Assembly (NCBI GenBank): GCA_019426215.1
Contig: CM033406.1
Coordinates: 5,099,001 to 5,163,000 of the forward strand
Source of the DNA: Buddleja alternifolia
Lineage: Eukaryota > Streptophyta > Magnoliopsida > Lamiales > Scrophulariaceae
DNA length: 64,000 bases
Reading direction: 5' to 3'
The notes under the pieces are model-generated. The model saw nothing but the letters and a program-made list of their open reading frames with translations, was not told where the DNA came from and ran no database searches. The position numbers were made by a program, and so were the translations under genes. Shown one piece after another: positions 44,569 to 55,193 of this stretch; within the stretch, counting starts at the first letter, position 1; each line of letters opens with the position of its first letter.

Positions 44569-44584
44569 TGGCACCGTCTGTGAA
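44569..44584 (+). promoter_or_regulatory. Primer binding site of element G
   Basis: TGGCACCGTCTGTGAA resembles the TGGCGCCGTCTGTGG-type PBS of Tat elements, two bases after the probable LTR end ACGTCA. The tRNA is not assigned here. Confidence 0.65.
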
Positions 44585-44599
44585 AAAATCTGAGCTGAA

Positions 44600-46180
44600 G
44601 ATGTGAGTTACAATGATGAATCTTGAAGGAAGCATCGTTCCATCAACATCCGGGCCAATACCATCAATATCGTCGTCGTCCGCCTTACTTTTTGATACGA
44701 AAACTACCATCACAGAGTTACGTGGCACCGCACCGCCTCTACCGCTACTTCTCTCTTAAGAAATTAGGCTCGTGGCACATACTCCCTAGTCCCACCATCT
44801 TTGGGCCTGTGTCGCCTTCGATTCATGAGGTTCTCGAGTCCATACCATCATCGACGGGCCTTATGGCCACTTCACATGAAGATCTAGGAAGATGCACTCT
44901 AGGCCCTTCTGGATACCACCCCCTATGTTGCGGAGTGAGAGCATTCCTCCATCAGTTGACCAGTGGGATGCCTATTTGCAAATGTCATGATATCAGCTCT
45001 CCTGGGCAATGGTCCTGAAATAAGAGCGTATGCACCAGAAACTATCCCGCCAGCAATCCCACTAGTTTTCCTACCAGCTATCTCAGGAGTACCTCTCCAT
45101 CAGCAGGTTGCTACGTTTAGCCCACCGCTAATGACTCCACAAGCTTACCAGAGCAACCATAGCCCTCCAGTTGCTGCCTAAAGAGAAGTCCACCATAGCA
45201 TTGGAGGATGAAATGCTTTTGAGATGGGAAATAATCGCCCCCGGTAAAGAATTCAAGATCAGAGAGCTACTTGGCTACCTTAAGATAACCTGATGGAAAG
45301 AGTTGACATGCGAGAAGAAATGAGGGAGGTGAGGCAACGTCTCAGAGGAAATGGGCCCCCGCATGCTTGCTAATGAATTACTTAATAACTTTCGTGGCCC
45401 AAATGTATCAATATTTGATGGCTCATCAGATCCCATAGAGCATTTATGGAAGTTTGAAAATTGTGTGTTGTTGCATCAGTACTATGATGGGGTGAAATAC
45501 CGTGTGTTTATCATAACTTTAACGCGACTGCCTAATAGTGGTTTAATCAGCTAGCTTCCAATTCTATCCACTCTTTTAAGGAGTTTAGCTCAATGTTCTT
45601 GCACCAATTTGCAAGTATTGAAAAGTACCAGAAGAAGTCATTGAGCTTGTTTAACATGCACCAGGGGACCAATGACCTATTACGAGGATACATACAGTGA
45701 TTCAACACTGTTGTTCTCGAGGTTCTGTCAACCAATGCTGACGTGCTATCTAACACCTTCGCCCAAGATCTAAATGATGGTGACTTCTTTCAATCTGTCC
45801 TCAAGAAGCCACCACCAACTTTCATAACTTGCTAGCTCGAGCGAAAAAATATGTGAATTTAGAATAAGCTGCAAAGATGAAGGGAGCGGGAGCTGGTGCA
45901 ACCAACAAGGAAGGAAGGGACACAAGATAAGCACCTAGGAGACCTTCTACTGAGAGCAATTATCAAGAAGAATGCCAGTTTACCAGGAATACACCTCTGA
46001 AAGTGACACCTGCTCAGGGGGCCTGTCAATCCTAAATCTAACAAATACTGCCAATTCTACAAGGACGATGGGCATGACACTAACACATGCCGACATCAGC
46101 TGAATGAGATAGAGTGTTTGATCAAAAGTGGATACTTGCAGGAACCTATATGTTGGGACCACGAGAAAAGCACCAGTTGT
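44600..46180 (+). pseudogene. Element G gag
   Basis: The first part (44623-45180) is Pro/Ser/His-rich and poorly conserved. The gag core begins near 45380 with GPNVSIFDGSSDPIEHLWKF and LHQYYDGVKYRVF, then continues in a shifted frame (QFASIEKYQKKSLSLFNMHQ, KKPPPTF). The Tat-type zinc motif YCQFYKDDGHDTNTC is at about 46047-46091, followed by NEIECLIKSGYL. Several stops and shifts. Gag would package the element RNA. Confidence 0.85.
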
Positions 46181-46189
46181 TTGAAAGAA

Positions 46190-46632
46190 GCCCTTCATCG
46201 GTAAGATATAGTGATGAAGAAAGGAGGCAAGACAGGGAGATCAGGGAACTACGCCCCAAGGGAGCCCCCAGAGCTCACCGTGAGAAAAATGAGCTTGTAA
46301 AGGGGACCAATACCAACCACAAAGGGTTAATCAGCTTGATATCAGGAGGACACATTGATAGAGATTCTCATAGAGTTAGGCGAGCTCACATCAGAACTCT
46401 CTGTGGGCGTTCTTTCCTTGAGATAGCTAAGGAGGTAGCTGCCATGAATACCGAGTTGCTTATCCAGTTTGGATCAGCAGATTGTCATATGCTTCATCGC
46501 CCACATTATGATGCGCTAGTTATCATGGCCACCATCGCCAATTATGATGTAGGTCGAGTGTTTATTGATAGTGGGAACTCGGTGGATGTAATCTTTACCT
46601 CACACTCAAACAAATGGATCTGGGAGATATAA
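46190..46632 (+). CDS. Element G protease
   Basis: Part of a 172-codon open frame (46114-46632). HYDALVIMATIANYDVGRVF leads into FIDSGNSVDVIF, the aspartic protease active site (DSG) of Ty3/gypsy. Upstream residues (GLISLISGG) match the gag-protease linker of Tat elements. It cleaves the polyprotein in the particle. Confidence 0.9.
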
Positions 46633-49470
46633 AGATAGAGCCAGAGGAGACTGCCCTCTTTGGTTTTGCTGGGAAAGTATTTCGACCCTTAGGACAAATA
46701 CAGCTACCCCTGTCACTAGGGGCCAAGCCTTAGAGAAAAACTAAGAGGATCAAATTCCTAGAGGTAAACTCATCATCAGCATACATTAACATATTGGGAA
46801 GGCCCACTATGAATCCCTTTTAAGCGGTCATCTTGACATACTATATGAAGATGAAGTTTCCGGTAGAGGAAGGGGTAGGAAAAATGAATGGTGACCATCA
46901 CGTGTTTCAAAAGTGCTTAGAAGCTATAAAAATAGGGGAACGAGATGCTGATATGGAAATATATTCGTTCAAAGGCACCGAGGCCAAGGGAAGGGAGATC
47001 ATGGAAATTAGAGAGAAAGGAAAAAAAGTTGTAGGTACAACCCAATGCTAAGCCGGTAAAGGATATGCTTACCATCGATCTTGTGCCAAGAAGTCCTGCA
47101 AAGGTCAATGGTGTAGGATCACAGCTTAACTCAAGGCTCCTATCCCGTCTGACATCACTGCTCCAGGAATATGTGGACATATTCGCCTGGTCGGTTGGTG
47201 ACATAGTGGGAATCAACCCAATGGTAGAGACACATCACCTCAACGTAGTCCCATAAGTGAAACCCTTAAAGTAGAAAAGGCGACACTTGGGACTTGAGAA
47301 GGATAAGATAATACAAAGCATGGCAGAGAAGTTGTTAGTAGCTGGCCACAAAAGGGAGATTCAGTTTCCTAAATGGATAGCTAACTACGTGTTGGTCCCC
47401 AAGGGAGAAGACAAGTGGAGAATGTATAGATTTTTGTGATCTTAATAAAGCATGTTTGAAAGATTGTTATCCTCTGCCGCATATTGGTCAGTTAGTGGAC
47501 TCCACCTCTGGGTGCCTCACAGGGATATCACCAAATACCTTTGACACCTGAAGATCAAAAGAGAGTGAGCTTCATAACAACCTTTGGAACATACTACTAT
47601 GTGGTTATGCCGTTTGGCCTTAGGAAAGCTGGAGGCACATATCAGCGGTTAATGGACAAGATGTTCTAGAAGCAATTTGGCAAAACTGGTGGTCCCAAGT
47701 GGCATACGAAAGGGTCTAGAAGGGGGGGTTGAATAGACCCTGAAGTCTTTTTCGACTTCAAAAATTTCGTATCACTTTAAAGATTTGAACGCTTGGATAA
47801 CTGAGCGCTTGGGTCAGACGCTTCAGGAAAGTTAACTTAGACTTAGTGATTTTAGTAGTTTACCAAAGTAGGGCAACACTTAGATCGCTTAATCAGGGTT
47901 AGCACAGCGGAAATGAGTTTTAGTGTTCTTTTAGTTAATTTAATCGCTTTGCACTTTAACTTGTCTCTTTCAAAGATAAATGATGTAATAATAATAATAA
48001 TAAGAAAGTAAAGACAAATAACACAAGATGTATAAGGTTCACTGGGTGGTGTAATCCCAGCTACGTCCTTCTTCTCCTTTTTCACTCGGAGGAATTTACT
48101 AGGTTGATTTTCAAATAATCACACAGAATCTTCTACAAGATAGTAAAGGGTGAAAATGATCTCGGACTCCTTGATCACACAGACTTCAGCACCAATGAAG
48201 ATCGTCTTCTTCAAGCTTTTCTCACTCAGAAATATTGCCTGAAAGGGTTCAACAACTTTTCTCACTCAGATGAAAGGTTGAGGTTTGTCACTAGGGTTTT
48301 GTTTGTTTTTGAAAAGATCAAACAACTTGGAATATCTCAGTTGGAATTTGGGTTTCTTCTTTGGAAGATGTTTGAGATATTTGTGACTATCTGGAATGTA
48401 GATAAAAAGCTTGAAATATTTAGCTATGGAGTTTCTAAGCTTTTTTCCAGAAAATGTACGTAAGATTTTTGGCGATAATTTCTCTTCTCTTTTTTGTACG
48501 TATCTTGTGTATCTTATATCTTTAGGGTTTGCTGGGGTAAGGTATTTATAGGCAATTTCTTGGTATCTGTCCGTTGGACACATGTAGGAGCGTGCCTCTC
48601 ACGGAGCACGTGAGTTTACCTAAAGTCTGACATTCCTGAAAATTCGCTGAAGCCAATTGGACAGGAGCAGCTGAAACTCTGAAATTTCTGACAGTTTGGT
48701 CAAAAGGTGGCTTGTCCACAAGTCACATTAGCTTATCACATTTAATGCTCTTATCAAGCATTTAATGCAATTTGAATTTATTTCCCGTTGGAAATAAATA
48801 TCTGTTGAATGATTGCATTTAAGTCCTTCATGACTTGAGGATTTATTTCAGGTGAATCTAACATAAGTCGCTTGAGAGATTTTGAGCGCTTGATCCATAA
48901 ATCCTGAAATGAGGTCTTTTAGCGTTTGACAGACGCTAAGAAGAAAATCTTTATCTCTGGTTGACTTCAGACGCTGGTCTTCAACTTCTTCTCTAATAGA
49001 CTCACCTAGAATTCTACTAGCGATTCAGTCACTAATACTTAGTCTAAATTCTATAAAGATAAAAATTACAAGCCTAAAAACATAAATTACAACTTTCAAA
49101 CGCTTATACATCAATCTATGAAAAACGAAAACTTACATTGTATTTTTAGGGTCTAACATTAAATCCTATCTTGTCATCATCAAAACATCTAACATGAAAT
49201 TTCCTAACAAAAACATTGAAGTGTACGTGGATAATATGCTAGTAAAAGGTCGGAAGGCTCAAGATCACATAAGCGGCCTAAGGAAAACATTCGAGGTGCT
49301 GAGGCAATATAAAATGAAACTTCACCCCTGAAGTGCACATTTGGAGTTAAAAATGAAAAGTTCCTTGGATATATGGTGATAGAGAAAGGTATCGAGGTCA
49401 ACTCAGGGAAGACCAAGGCTATACAAGAAATATTGCCACTTACTACTCTAAATGAGGTCTAGAAGCTTAC
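46633..49470 (+). pseudogene. Element G reverse transcriptase, split by solo LTR F
   Basis: The RT N-terminal blocks are QEYVDIFAWSVGDIVGINP (about 47168-47224) and PKWIANYVLVPKG (about 47370-47410). The frame reaches MDKMF near 47655, is interrupted by solo LTR F (47687-49209), and resumes at 49210 with IEVYVDNMLVKGRKAQDHI, whose catalytic box is YVDN instead of YVDD. Stops and frameshifts are frequent. The target-site duplication AAAAC is part of the RT coding sequence. Confidence 0.85.
47687..49209 (-). repeat. Solo LTR F of the A/B Sirevirus-like family
   Basis: A 1523-bp LTR with a perfect TSD AAAAC at 47682-47686 and 49210-49214. The minus strand starts TGTTAGGAAATTTCATG at 49209 and ends GGGACCACCA at 47687 (one change from the family's CCAACA). 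TATA box CTATAAATACC on the minus strand at about 48552-48542; G-run hairpin with 7 G at 47714-47737. No internal region, so it is a recombination product. Confidence 0.95.
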
Positions 49471-49579
49471 CAGGAGGATAAGAACTTTGAGTCATTTCAT
49501 CTCCAAGCTAGGAGAACATAGCTGACCTTTCTTCAAGGTCATCAGGAAGGCTAGCCAATTTTTATGGAATGAAGAATGC

Positions 49580-50040
49580 TAGGTAGCTTTTGTGGAGTTG
49601 AAATCTTACCTTACCAACTTGCCTTTATTAACCAAACCAGTTCAAAGGGAGCCGATGTACCTCTACTTAGTAGTCTCGAAGCTAGCTGTTAGCTCAATTT
49701 TGATAAGAGAGGATGGGAATAGTCAAAGACCAATGTATGATGTAAATTGTGCCCTACGAGGATTTGAGATGAGATATATCAAAATAGAAAAGGTGGCATT
49801 TGCCCTCATGACCGCAGAGAGAAAGTTGAGGCCATACTTCCTCTCCTGTGGCATAGAAGTTCACAACAATCACTAGCTGAAGCAAATACTAGGGCGACCG
49901 GAGGCTTCGGGAAGATTGATCAAGTGGGTGATAAAGTTAAGTGAGTTTGATATCTCTTTCTCCCAAAGGCCCGCCATAAAAGCGTAAGCTCTGGCTGACT
50001 TTATATCTGAGGTACCCACGGGCAAGCATGAGAAATAAAT
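49580..50040 (+). CDS. Element G RNase H
   Basis: Open frame 49592-49876 (94 codons). LKSYLTNLPLLTKP, MYLYLVVSKLAVSSILIRED, CALRGFEMRYIKIEKVAFAL and KLRPYFLSCGIEV are the conserved blocks of Tat RT/RNase H. A stop at 49874 is followed by homologous sequence to about 50030 (RPEASGRLIKW, SEFDI, ALADF). It degrades the RNA strand of the hybrid. Confidence 0.88.
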
Positions 50041-50400
50041 ATGGCAGTTGCATATGGATGGCTCAGCGATAGCTACCGGGAGTGGTGTCGAGATAGTGTT
50101 GACGAAATTCAAGTTAAAGACTTCAAATACCGAACATCTCATGCTGGGGGTAAAAGTAGAAATAAGAGCAGGAGCTAAGCATCTGGTAGTCCACTCTGAC
50201 TCCCATTTGGTAGCCTGTCAGGTGTATGGTCAGTACGAAGCAAAATTGCCAAGAATGGTAGAGTACTTAAAAAGGAAACAAGATTTGAAATAACAATTCG
50301 AAAGCTTCAAGATCTGACAGATACCTAGGTCAGAGAATGGGGAAGTTGATTTTCTGGCATGATTAACCATCGCTCTTATTGATTGTCACACCCAAAAAAT
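50041..50400 (+). CDS. Element G second RNase H-like domain
   Basis: Open frame 50048-50293 (81 codons): MHMDGSAIATGSGVEIVL carries the first Asp, and LVVHSDSHLVACQVYGQYEA the third catalytic region, in the order of an RNase H fold; EGKV-type residues are degraded. A second (archaeal-type) RNase H after the ordinary one is a distinguishing mark of the Tat lineage. The sequence continues to about 50390 with stops. Confidence 0.8.
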
Positions 50401-50599
50401 AATGCTACAGTTAATGTCAAGTGTTTTTGCTGAAGAAGAGGTAAAGTCCATGGAGGAGAAAAGTGATTGGAGAGCTCTGATCATAAGTTATCTCTGATAT
50501 GGAAAGCTACCTGATGATAAACAAGAGTCCCTGAGGCTGCAACGCTTAGATATGAAGTTCATCATTCTGGATGAAGTGGTACACAAGAGATCATTCGCA

Positions 50600-51720
50600 C
50601 AACCCTAGTCAAGGTGTCTTTCAAGTGAAGAAGGACTGCACATCTTAAAGGAGATACATGAAGGCCTGTGTGGCAATCACACTAGGGGGACTAGTGTCGT
50701 AGCTAAGGCGATTAAAGCAGGCTACTTTTGGCCTACTATGAATACAAACGCCAAAGATCTAGTAAGAAAATGTGAGTAGTGCCAGATGCATACACCACTG
50801 TCTCACCAGTGAGCAGAGCTGATGAGAGCTATGAGCTCACCTTACCCATTTTCCAGATGGGGAATAGACATAGTAGGGCCATTCCTAATTACCGCTGGAC
50901 AAAAGAAATTCTTGCTGGTGGCTATCGACTAATTCAGTGAATGGGTCAAAGCAGAGCCTTTGGCGAAAACCACTGAAGGCGAGGTGATAAAATTCTTGAA
51001 GAAATATGTGTTGTTCAGATTTGGGATACCTCGTGAGATTGTGTCAGACAACAAAAATTAGTTCCAAGGCGAGAACACAAGACTGGTGCCAAGACATGGG
51101 CATAAAGGAACTATTTACGACTGTAAGACACCCACAATGCAACGGACAAGTAGAGGTTATCAACAGGATCATAGTGTAAGGCCTGAAAATGAGGTTGCAA
51201 TGAGAAGAAAGCTCATGGGTCGAAGAACTGCCAAGCATGCTATGGTCATATCGCACTACTCCCCTAAGCACCACCGGAGATACCCTGTTTAGCCTGTTTT
51301 ATGGAGCGGACACCGTCATACCACCTAAGGTCTCACATAGGATTAGATATTTTAATGTGGAGGAAATGAGGTGTTGATGAGAGCAAGCTTGGATGTGATT
51401 GAAGAGGCTAGAAATATGGCTTCCCTAAGGATGGCAAAAAATATAAGAAAATGATAGATGTGGCTTATAACCGAAAGGTTGTCAGCCGCGAGCTGCAAGT
51501 AGGAGATCTGGACCTTCAAAGGGCCTATATGCTGAAGCCTGTGTGGAAGCTAGGACCCTAGTGGGAGGGTCCTTCCAAAGTTACACAAATCCTGAGTGGA
51601 GGGGCCTACATGCTGGAAGACATGTACGGGAGAAGATGTGTAGGCCATTGAATGTACAAAATTTGAGAAAGTTCTACACCTGAGAGAAAGCAAGAATGAT
51701 GTCAAGAAGTTAGTTATTTC
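50600..51720 (+). pseudogene. Element G integrase
   Basis: Zinc-binding start EIHEGLCGNHTRG followed by AGYFWPTMNTNAKDLVRKCE (H..H..C..C region, with a stop near the second Cys). The core has RWGIDIVGPF (first Asp) and EIVSDN (second Asp) at about 51034-51055. The Glu-containing helix and C-terminal GPYxVxxILxxGAYxL-type end (51550-51640) are in a different frame with stops. It would insert the element with a 5-bp duplication. Confidence 0.85.
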
Positions 51721-52180
51721 GTTTTTGTCTTCAATTTCCATGCTTAATAAACTTTTTGCTTTGTTTCCTTATTCCCTTAAAAGTATTGTGTTTATTGTCA
51801 TGTCTTGGTTGTTCATTTCATTCAAACTAATGTGTTCAATTTTGTGCTTAGTTTGTTTATTCCTTTATGACATCGTTCTATCCGTACTCGTGTTAATCTT
51901 TTCTAAGTATTTCATTATACAAAACTACTATTAATGCAAGGTTGAAATTCTTTTCTTTAATTGTCAATTATTTAAGTGTTTCTCTGAAGCTTTTATGATT
52001 GCACATTTATTGAATCATTCTCCTTATATGCTGAAACACAAGCATCACCTAGCCATAATCACTTATTGATCTATATAACTCTTCCCCACTTAGATTCAAA
52101 TAGCTGCTCAATGAATTGCATGATATACAGAAACTAAACCTCTTCTATGAGTATTAAAACAGGGATCTAAAGAATGAAAG
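51721..52180 (+). other. Element G 3' untranslated region, unique part
   Basis: No gene is seen. AT-rich sequence after integrase. A 69-codon open frame at 51725-51934 is rich in Phe, Leu and Ile and matches no family known to me. Confidence 0.6.
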
Positions 52181-52209
52181 CTAAAGAAAAACCAAAGAAG
52201 AAAAAAAAT

Positions 52210-52680
52210 TGAAGAGAAAGGCTAGTAGGCAGAAGCCTTGTGAAAAATCAAGCAAAAGCGCTGTGAAGAATCAGGCAAAAGCCCTGTGAAAAACCAGGCA
52301 GAAGCCTTGTGAAAAATCAGGTAGAAGTTCTATAAAAAACCATATAGAAGCCCTGAAAAACCAGGCCCAAATCCTACTTGTAAGAAGACTCGTAGGAGAA
52401 AGCCTTATGAAAAACTAGACGAAAGCCCTATGAAAAATCAGGAAAAAATCATGTGAAAAACTAGGCCAAAGTCCTACAAGATTAATATAAGCCCTGTGGA
52501 AAATCAGGCATTTTATCATTGAAAATATGCAGGAAGCCCTGCGAACAATCAGGCATTTATTATTGAAAATATGCAAAAAGTCCTATGAAAAATCAGGCAT
52601 TTATCATTGAAAATATACAGGAGCCCTGTGAAAAATCAGGCATTTATTATTGAAAATATACAGGTGATTGAAAAAAAAAA
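52210..52680 (+). repeat. Degenerate tandem repeats in the element G 3' region
   Basis: Two blocks of related units. At 52215-52480 units of about 24 bp built on GAAAAATCAGGCAGAAGCC recur roughly ten times with changes. At 52495-52665 a longer unit (about 55-60 bp) alternates the same core with CATTTATTATTGAAAATATG for four copies. 3' tandem arrays of this kind are known from Tat/Ogre elements. Confidence 0.85.
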
Positions 52681-53206
52681 AAGAGAGAGAGAGGCCTGCA
52701 AGAAATCACTAGCCTATCCAATCTGGGGCTACCTCACGAATGCTTGCCCCAAGCAAGCCATATTCAATAAAGGTACACCTTGCGTACGAATATGCTTTCA
52801 AATAATTAGTGTTACTCATTTGGTGTTATCAAAATGGGCATCATACGAGCTTTTTACTCAACACATCATATTACTTAATCAAATAAACACCAAATAGTTC
52901 TAGGAAATGTGAAAGGGTATGCAGCGAAATAAACTAGCAATAAAAAAAATATTTGGAAAAGAAGTAGGAAATCTATGCCACAAAAGCGGGCATTACAATG
53001 CAATTTGAATGGTAATAACAAAATATCCTAAGCTATGGCAAAAGGCCAAAGCGAAAAAATAAGAATCTATTGGGTAGTAACCTCCCAAGATACCTAAATG
53101 GAACCCTAAGCAGCAAGCTCTTCAGTGGCCCCAAAGAATGGCTCAGACTGTCTTCTGATTGCCTGGCTGTCAGCTCCTCCATCTATAGGAATTCTCATAA
53201 TAGCCT

Positions 53207-53737
53207 CTAGGCAGTATCATTTCTAACTGGTTCCTCAACCTGATCTTCAGCATCCCTCGCAACATGACTATCAACATGACCATCACCTTTGGTGTTGACA
53301 GCTAGAACACATGCGGGTGCAATCTCACCTAGCTCAGGGGCATCATCAAAACCAGCTCCCTCATGAAGGAATGAAACATCTTCACCAGAAGACAAACGAT
53401 CAACCTCTACAAGTTGCTTCACACAAGTACGAAAACCATTATAATAATACTGGAGAGCTGTGCTCACTAGCCCCTCCTGATACTCGGGGGACTGAAGGAA
53501 GGCCTCATGACGACGCTTGTAGTTGGCATCTAATATAGCCAAACCCTTTATGGAATGAGAGAAATTAGACATTGCTTCCTCGCTAGCTTTCTCGCAGGCT
53601 GCTAGACAGGCCTTCTCAGTCTCATCAGCTTGCTCAGCCTTTAATTGCACATGGATACCTTTTAGCTTATCCAACTCAGAGGATAACTCAATTCTCAGGA
53701 TTCGCTCCTTAGTCAAGTTGTTAGCCAAAGAAAGCAC
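53207..53737 (-). CDS. Antisense ORF in the element G 3' region
   Basis: A 176-codon open frame on the strand opposite to gag-pol. It is predicted mainly helical, with a heptad-like N-terminal coil (ELSSELDKLKGIHVQLKAEQ), then an Ala/Glu-rich region, FLQSPEYQEGLVSTALQYYY and TCVKQLVEVDRLS, and an acidic C-terminus. Upstream sequence to about 54120 is coding-like in broken frames. Antisense ORFs in this position are described for Tat-lineage elements; function is unknown. It is not a membrane protein by inspection. Confidence 0.7.
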   Translation of the reverse strand: MLSLANNLTKERILRIELSSELDKLKGIHVQLKAEQADETEKACLAACEKASEEAMSNFSHSIKGLAILDANYKRRHEAFLQSPEYQEGLVSTALQYYYNGFRTCVKQLVEVDRLSSGEDVSFLHEGAGFDDAPELGEIAPACVLAVNTKGDGHVDSHVARDAEDQVEEPVRNDTA

Positions 53738-54130
53738 TTGATTTTACCATTCAACTAACTTCTTAGAGGCATCAATAGAATCAGAGACACGGGTATGAAT
53801 AAGGCTCATCATATCATTACCCAGCACAGAGCAAGGAAAAATCAAGATAGAGAGATAATCAGTAAAAGTCGCAGGCTACATGTAGAATAAATTTATGCAT
53901 AAAATAATGAATTAAAAACAAAGGAAAATCTTATGAGTGCCTGTAAAATAGAAGAAGAGAAGTCCTCGAAGAGTGCTGAGTCAGAAAAGTCATTTATATA
54001 TCGGAAATCTCAGGGAGATGCTATCCGTGATAAATGGTCATAAGACGCTTTCTTGGGGTAGGCTGAGAACAAGGCTCGGATCATCTGCACCAATTGGTTT
54101 ACTTGAGAGTCTCCAGCAATAGGTTAATGA

Positions 54131-54398
54131 GCTTTAGAAGAGTTACACAACTTTCCAGCATCACATCCAGAATGCCATTAGTGTGAACTTTCAGATGATG
54201 GGTCAATACTTAGGGAGATATTTGCGGGATTTGATGATTTTTGAAGACACTGCATCAGGACGTCTAGTACCAGACTACCCTTTAACACCTGAGTTCACAC
54301 CTTACTCGTTCCCTACACCTGTTGAGCCTGTGGTTGATCCGCCTGAGATTGAGGACCCACTTTCCGAGGAGGATGTTGACATTGTAGCTGATGAGTGA
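54131..54398 (+). pseudogene. Element H C-terminus of an ORF behind pol
   Basis: The open frame 54183-54398 (71 codons; the frame itself extends upstream of the ATG) reads FQMMGQYLGRYLRDLMIFED then a Pro/Glu-rich acidic tail ending VDIVADE before TGA. Such helical-then-acidic ends are seen in gag- or env-like ORFs of Athila-type elements. Too little is left to be certain which ORF this is. Confidence 0.5.
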
Positions 54399-55184
54399 TT
54401 GTTTTATAGTTTTTCTTTGTTTATTCTTTTTCGAATGATCGTGTACTTTAATGATTATTCTTTATCTCCTATTACTTCTGTTTAATTCGTAGAGTTGGTT
54501 TATCTTGTTGGTACTCTTTTTGCCTTGGTAGCTGAATGCAACGTGAGCATTTGAGTAAACTTGGAACAGGAATATACACATGAGGAATTTTTGGTTTGCT
54601 TTTCAACATCCTTACTGGTAGTATTTTCTTTTTATTCTTTTTCACATTTTAGCTTGTAAAACATTAGGGACAATGCTGGATTTTAAGTTTGGGGGTGATA
54701 AAGTTAAAAGAAATGCATGTCATGTGTTTTTGTTCTAGTTTGGGGGATTCCAGTTGTTTTTAGAAATATAGGTTGCTTTGTTTTGTTTTTGTCTTGCTTT
54801 ATTAAAAAAAATTTTAATCCTACCAATTAATGCATTGAGATTGATTAACTTGAGACAATGGCATGATTTTTATATATAATTTGAAATTAACGGACTATAC
54901 ATATCTTTGATATTGCTTGTGGAGACTCTTGACTAGATTTGATTTTCTTAGATGATTCACATTGCACATAAGTCGAGGGTAGAGGAGTTAAGTTGGATAA
55001 CCATTCTAAGACACTTAAGGAATTTTTTCCATAAATATTGACTTAGATTCTTTCATAAGGGTTATAAGTTGAGTAGTTAATTTTGTATGCTAAATAATGG
55101 ATTGATAAGGTTGAAATTTTGGTATCACCAGTGGTCAGGCTAATATGTATTGGAGGTGAAAAGTAACATGCATATATACTAAAC
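54399..55184 (+). other. Element H 3' untranslated region, part 1
   Basis: No gene is seen. T-rich sequence with an ACATTAGGGACAATGCTGG block followed by the TAAGTTTGGGGGTG tract at 54687, a recognisable signature of Athila-type 3' regions. Confidence 0.7.
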
Positions 55185-55193
55185 TATTATGAT

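Larger units (their letters stand above)
43591..54130 (+). mobile_element. Element G: Ty3/gypsy retrotransposon of the Tat/Ogre type, decayed
   Basis: Plus-strand order PBS, gag, protease, RT, RNase H, second RNase H-like domain, integrase, then a long 3' region with tandem repeats and an antisense ORF. Integrase after RT is the gypsy order; the second RNase H, the 3' tandem repeats and the extra antisense ORF are known features of the Tat lineage. It is interrupted by solo LTR F. The 3' LTR is missing: sequence passes into element H near 54130. Many stops; a dead copy. Confidence 0.82.

Noticed and set aside
52215..52665. Regularly spaced repeats resembling a CRISPR array
   Set aside because: Units are degenerate, contiguous and lie in a eukaryotic Tat element 3' region; no unique spacers and no cas genes.
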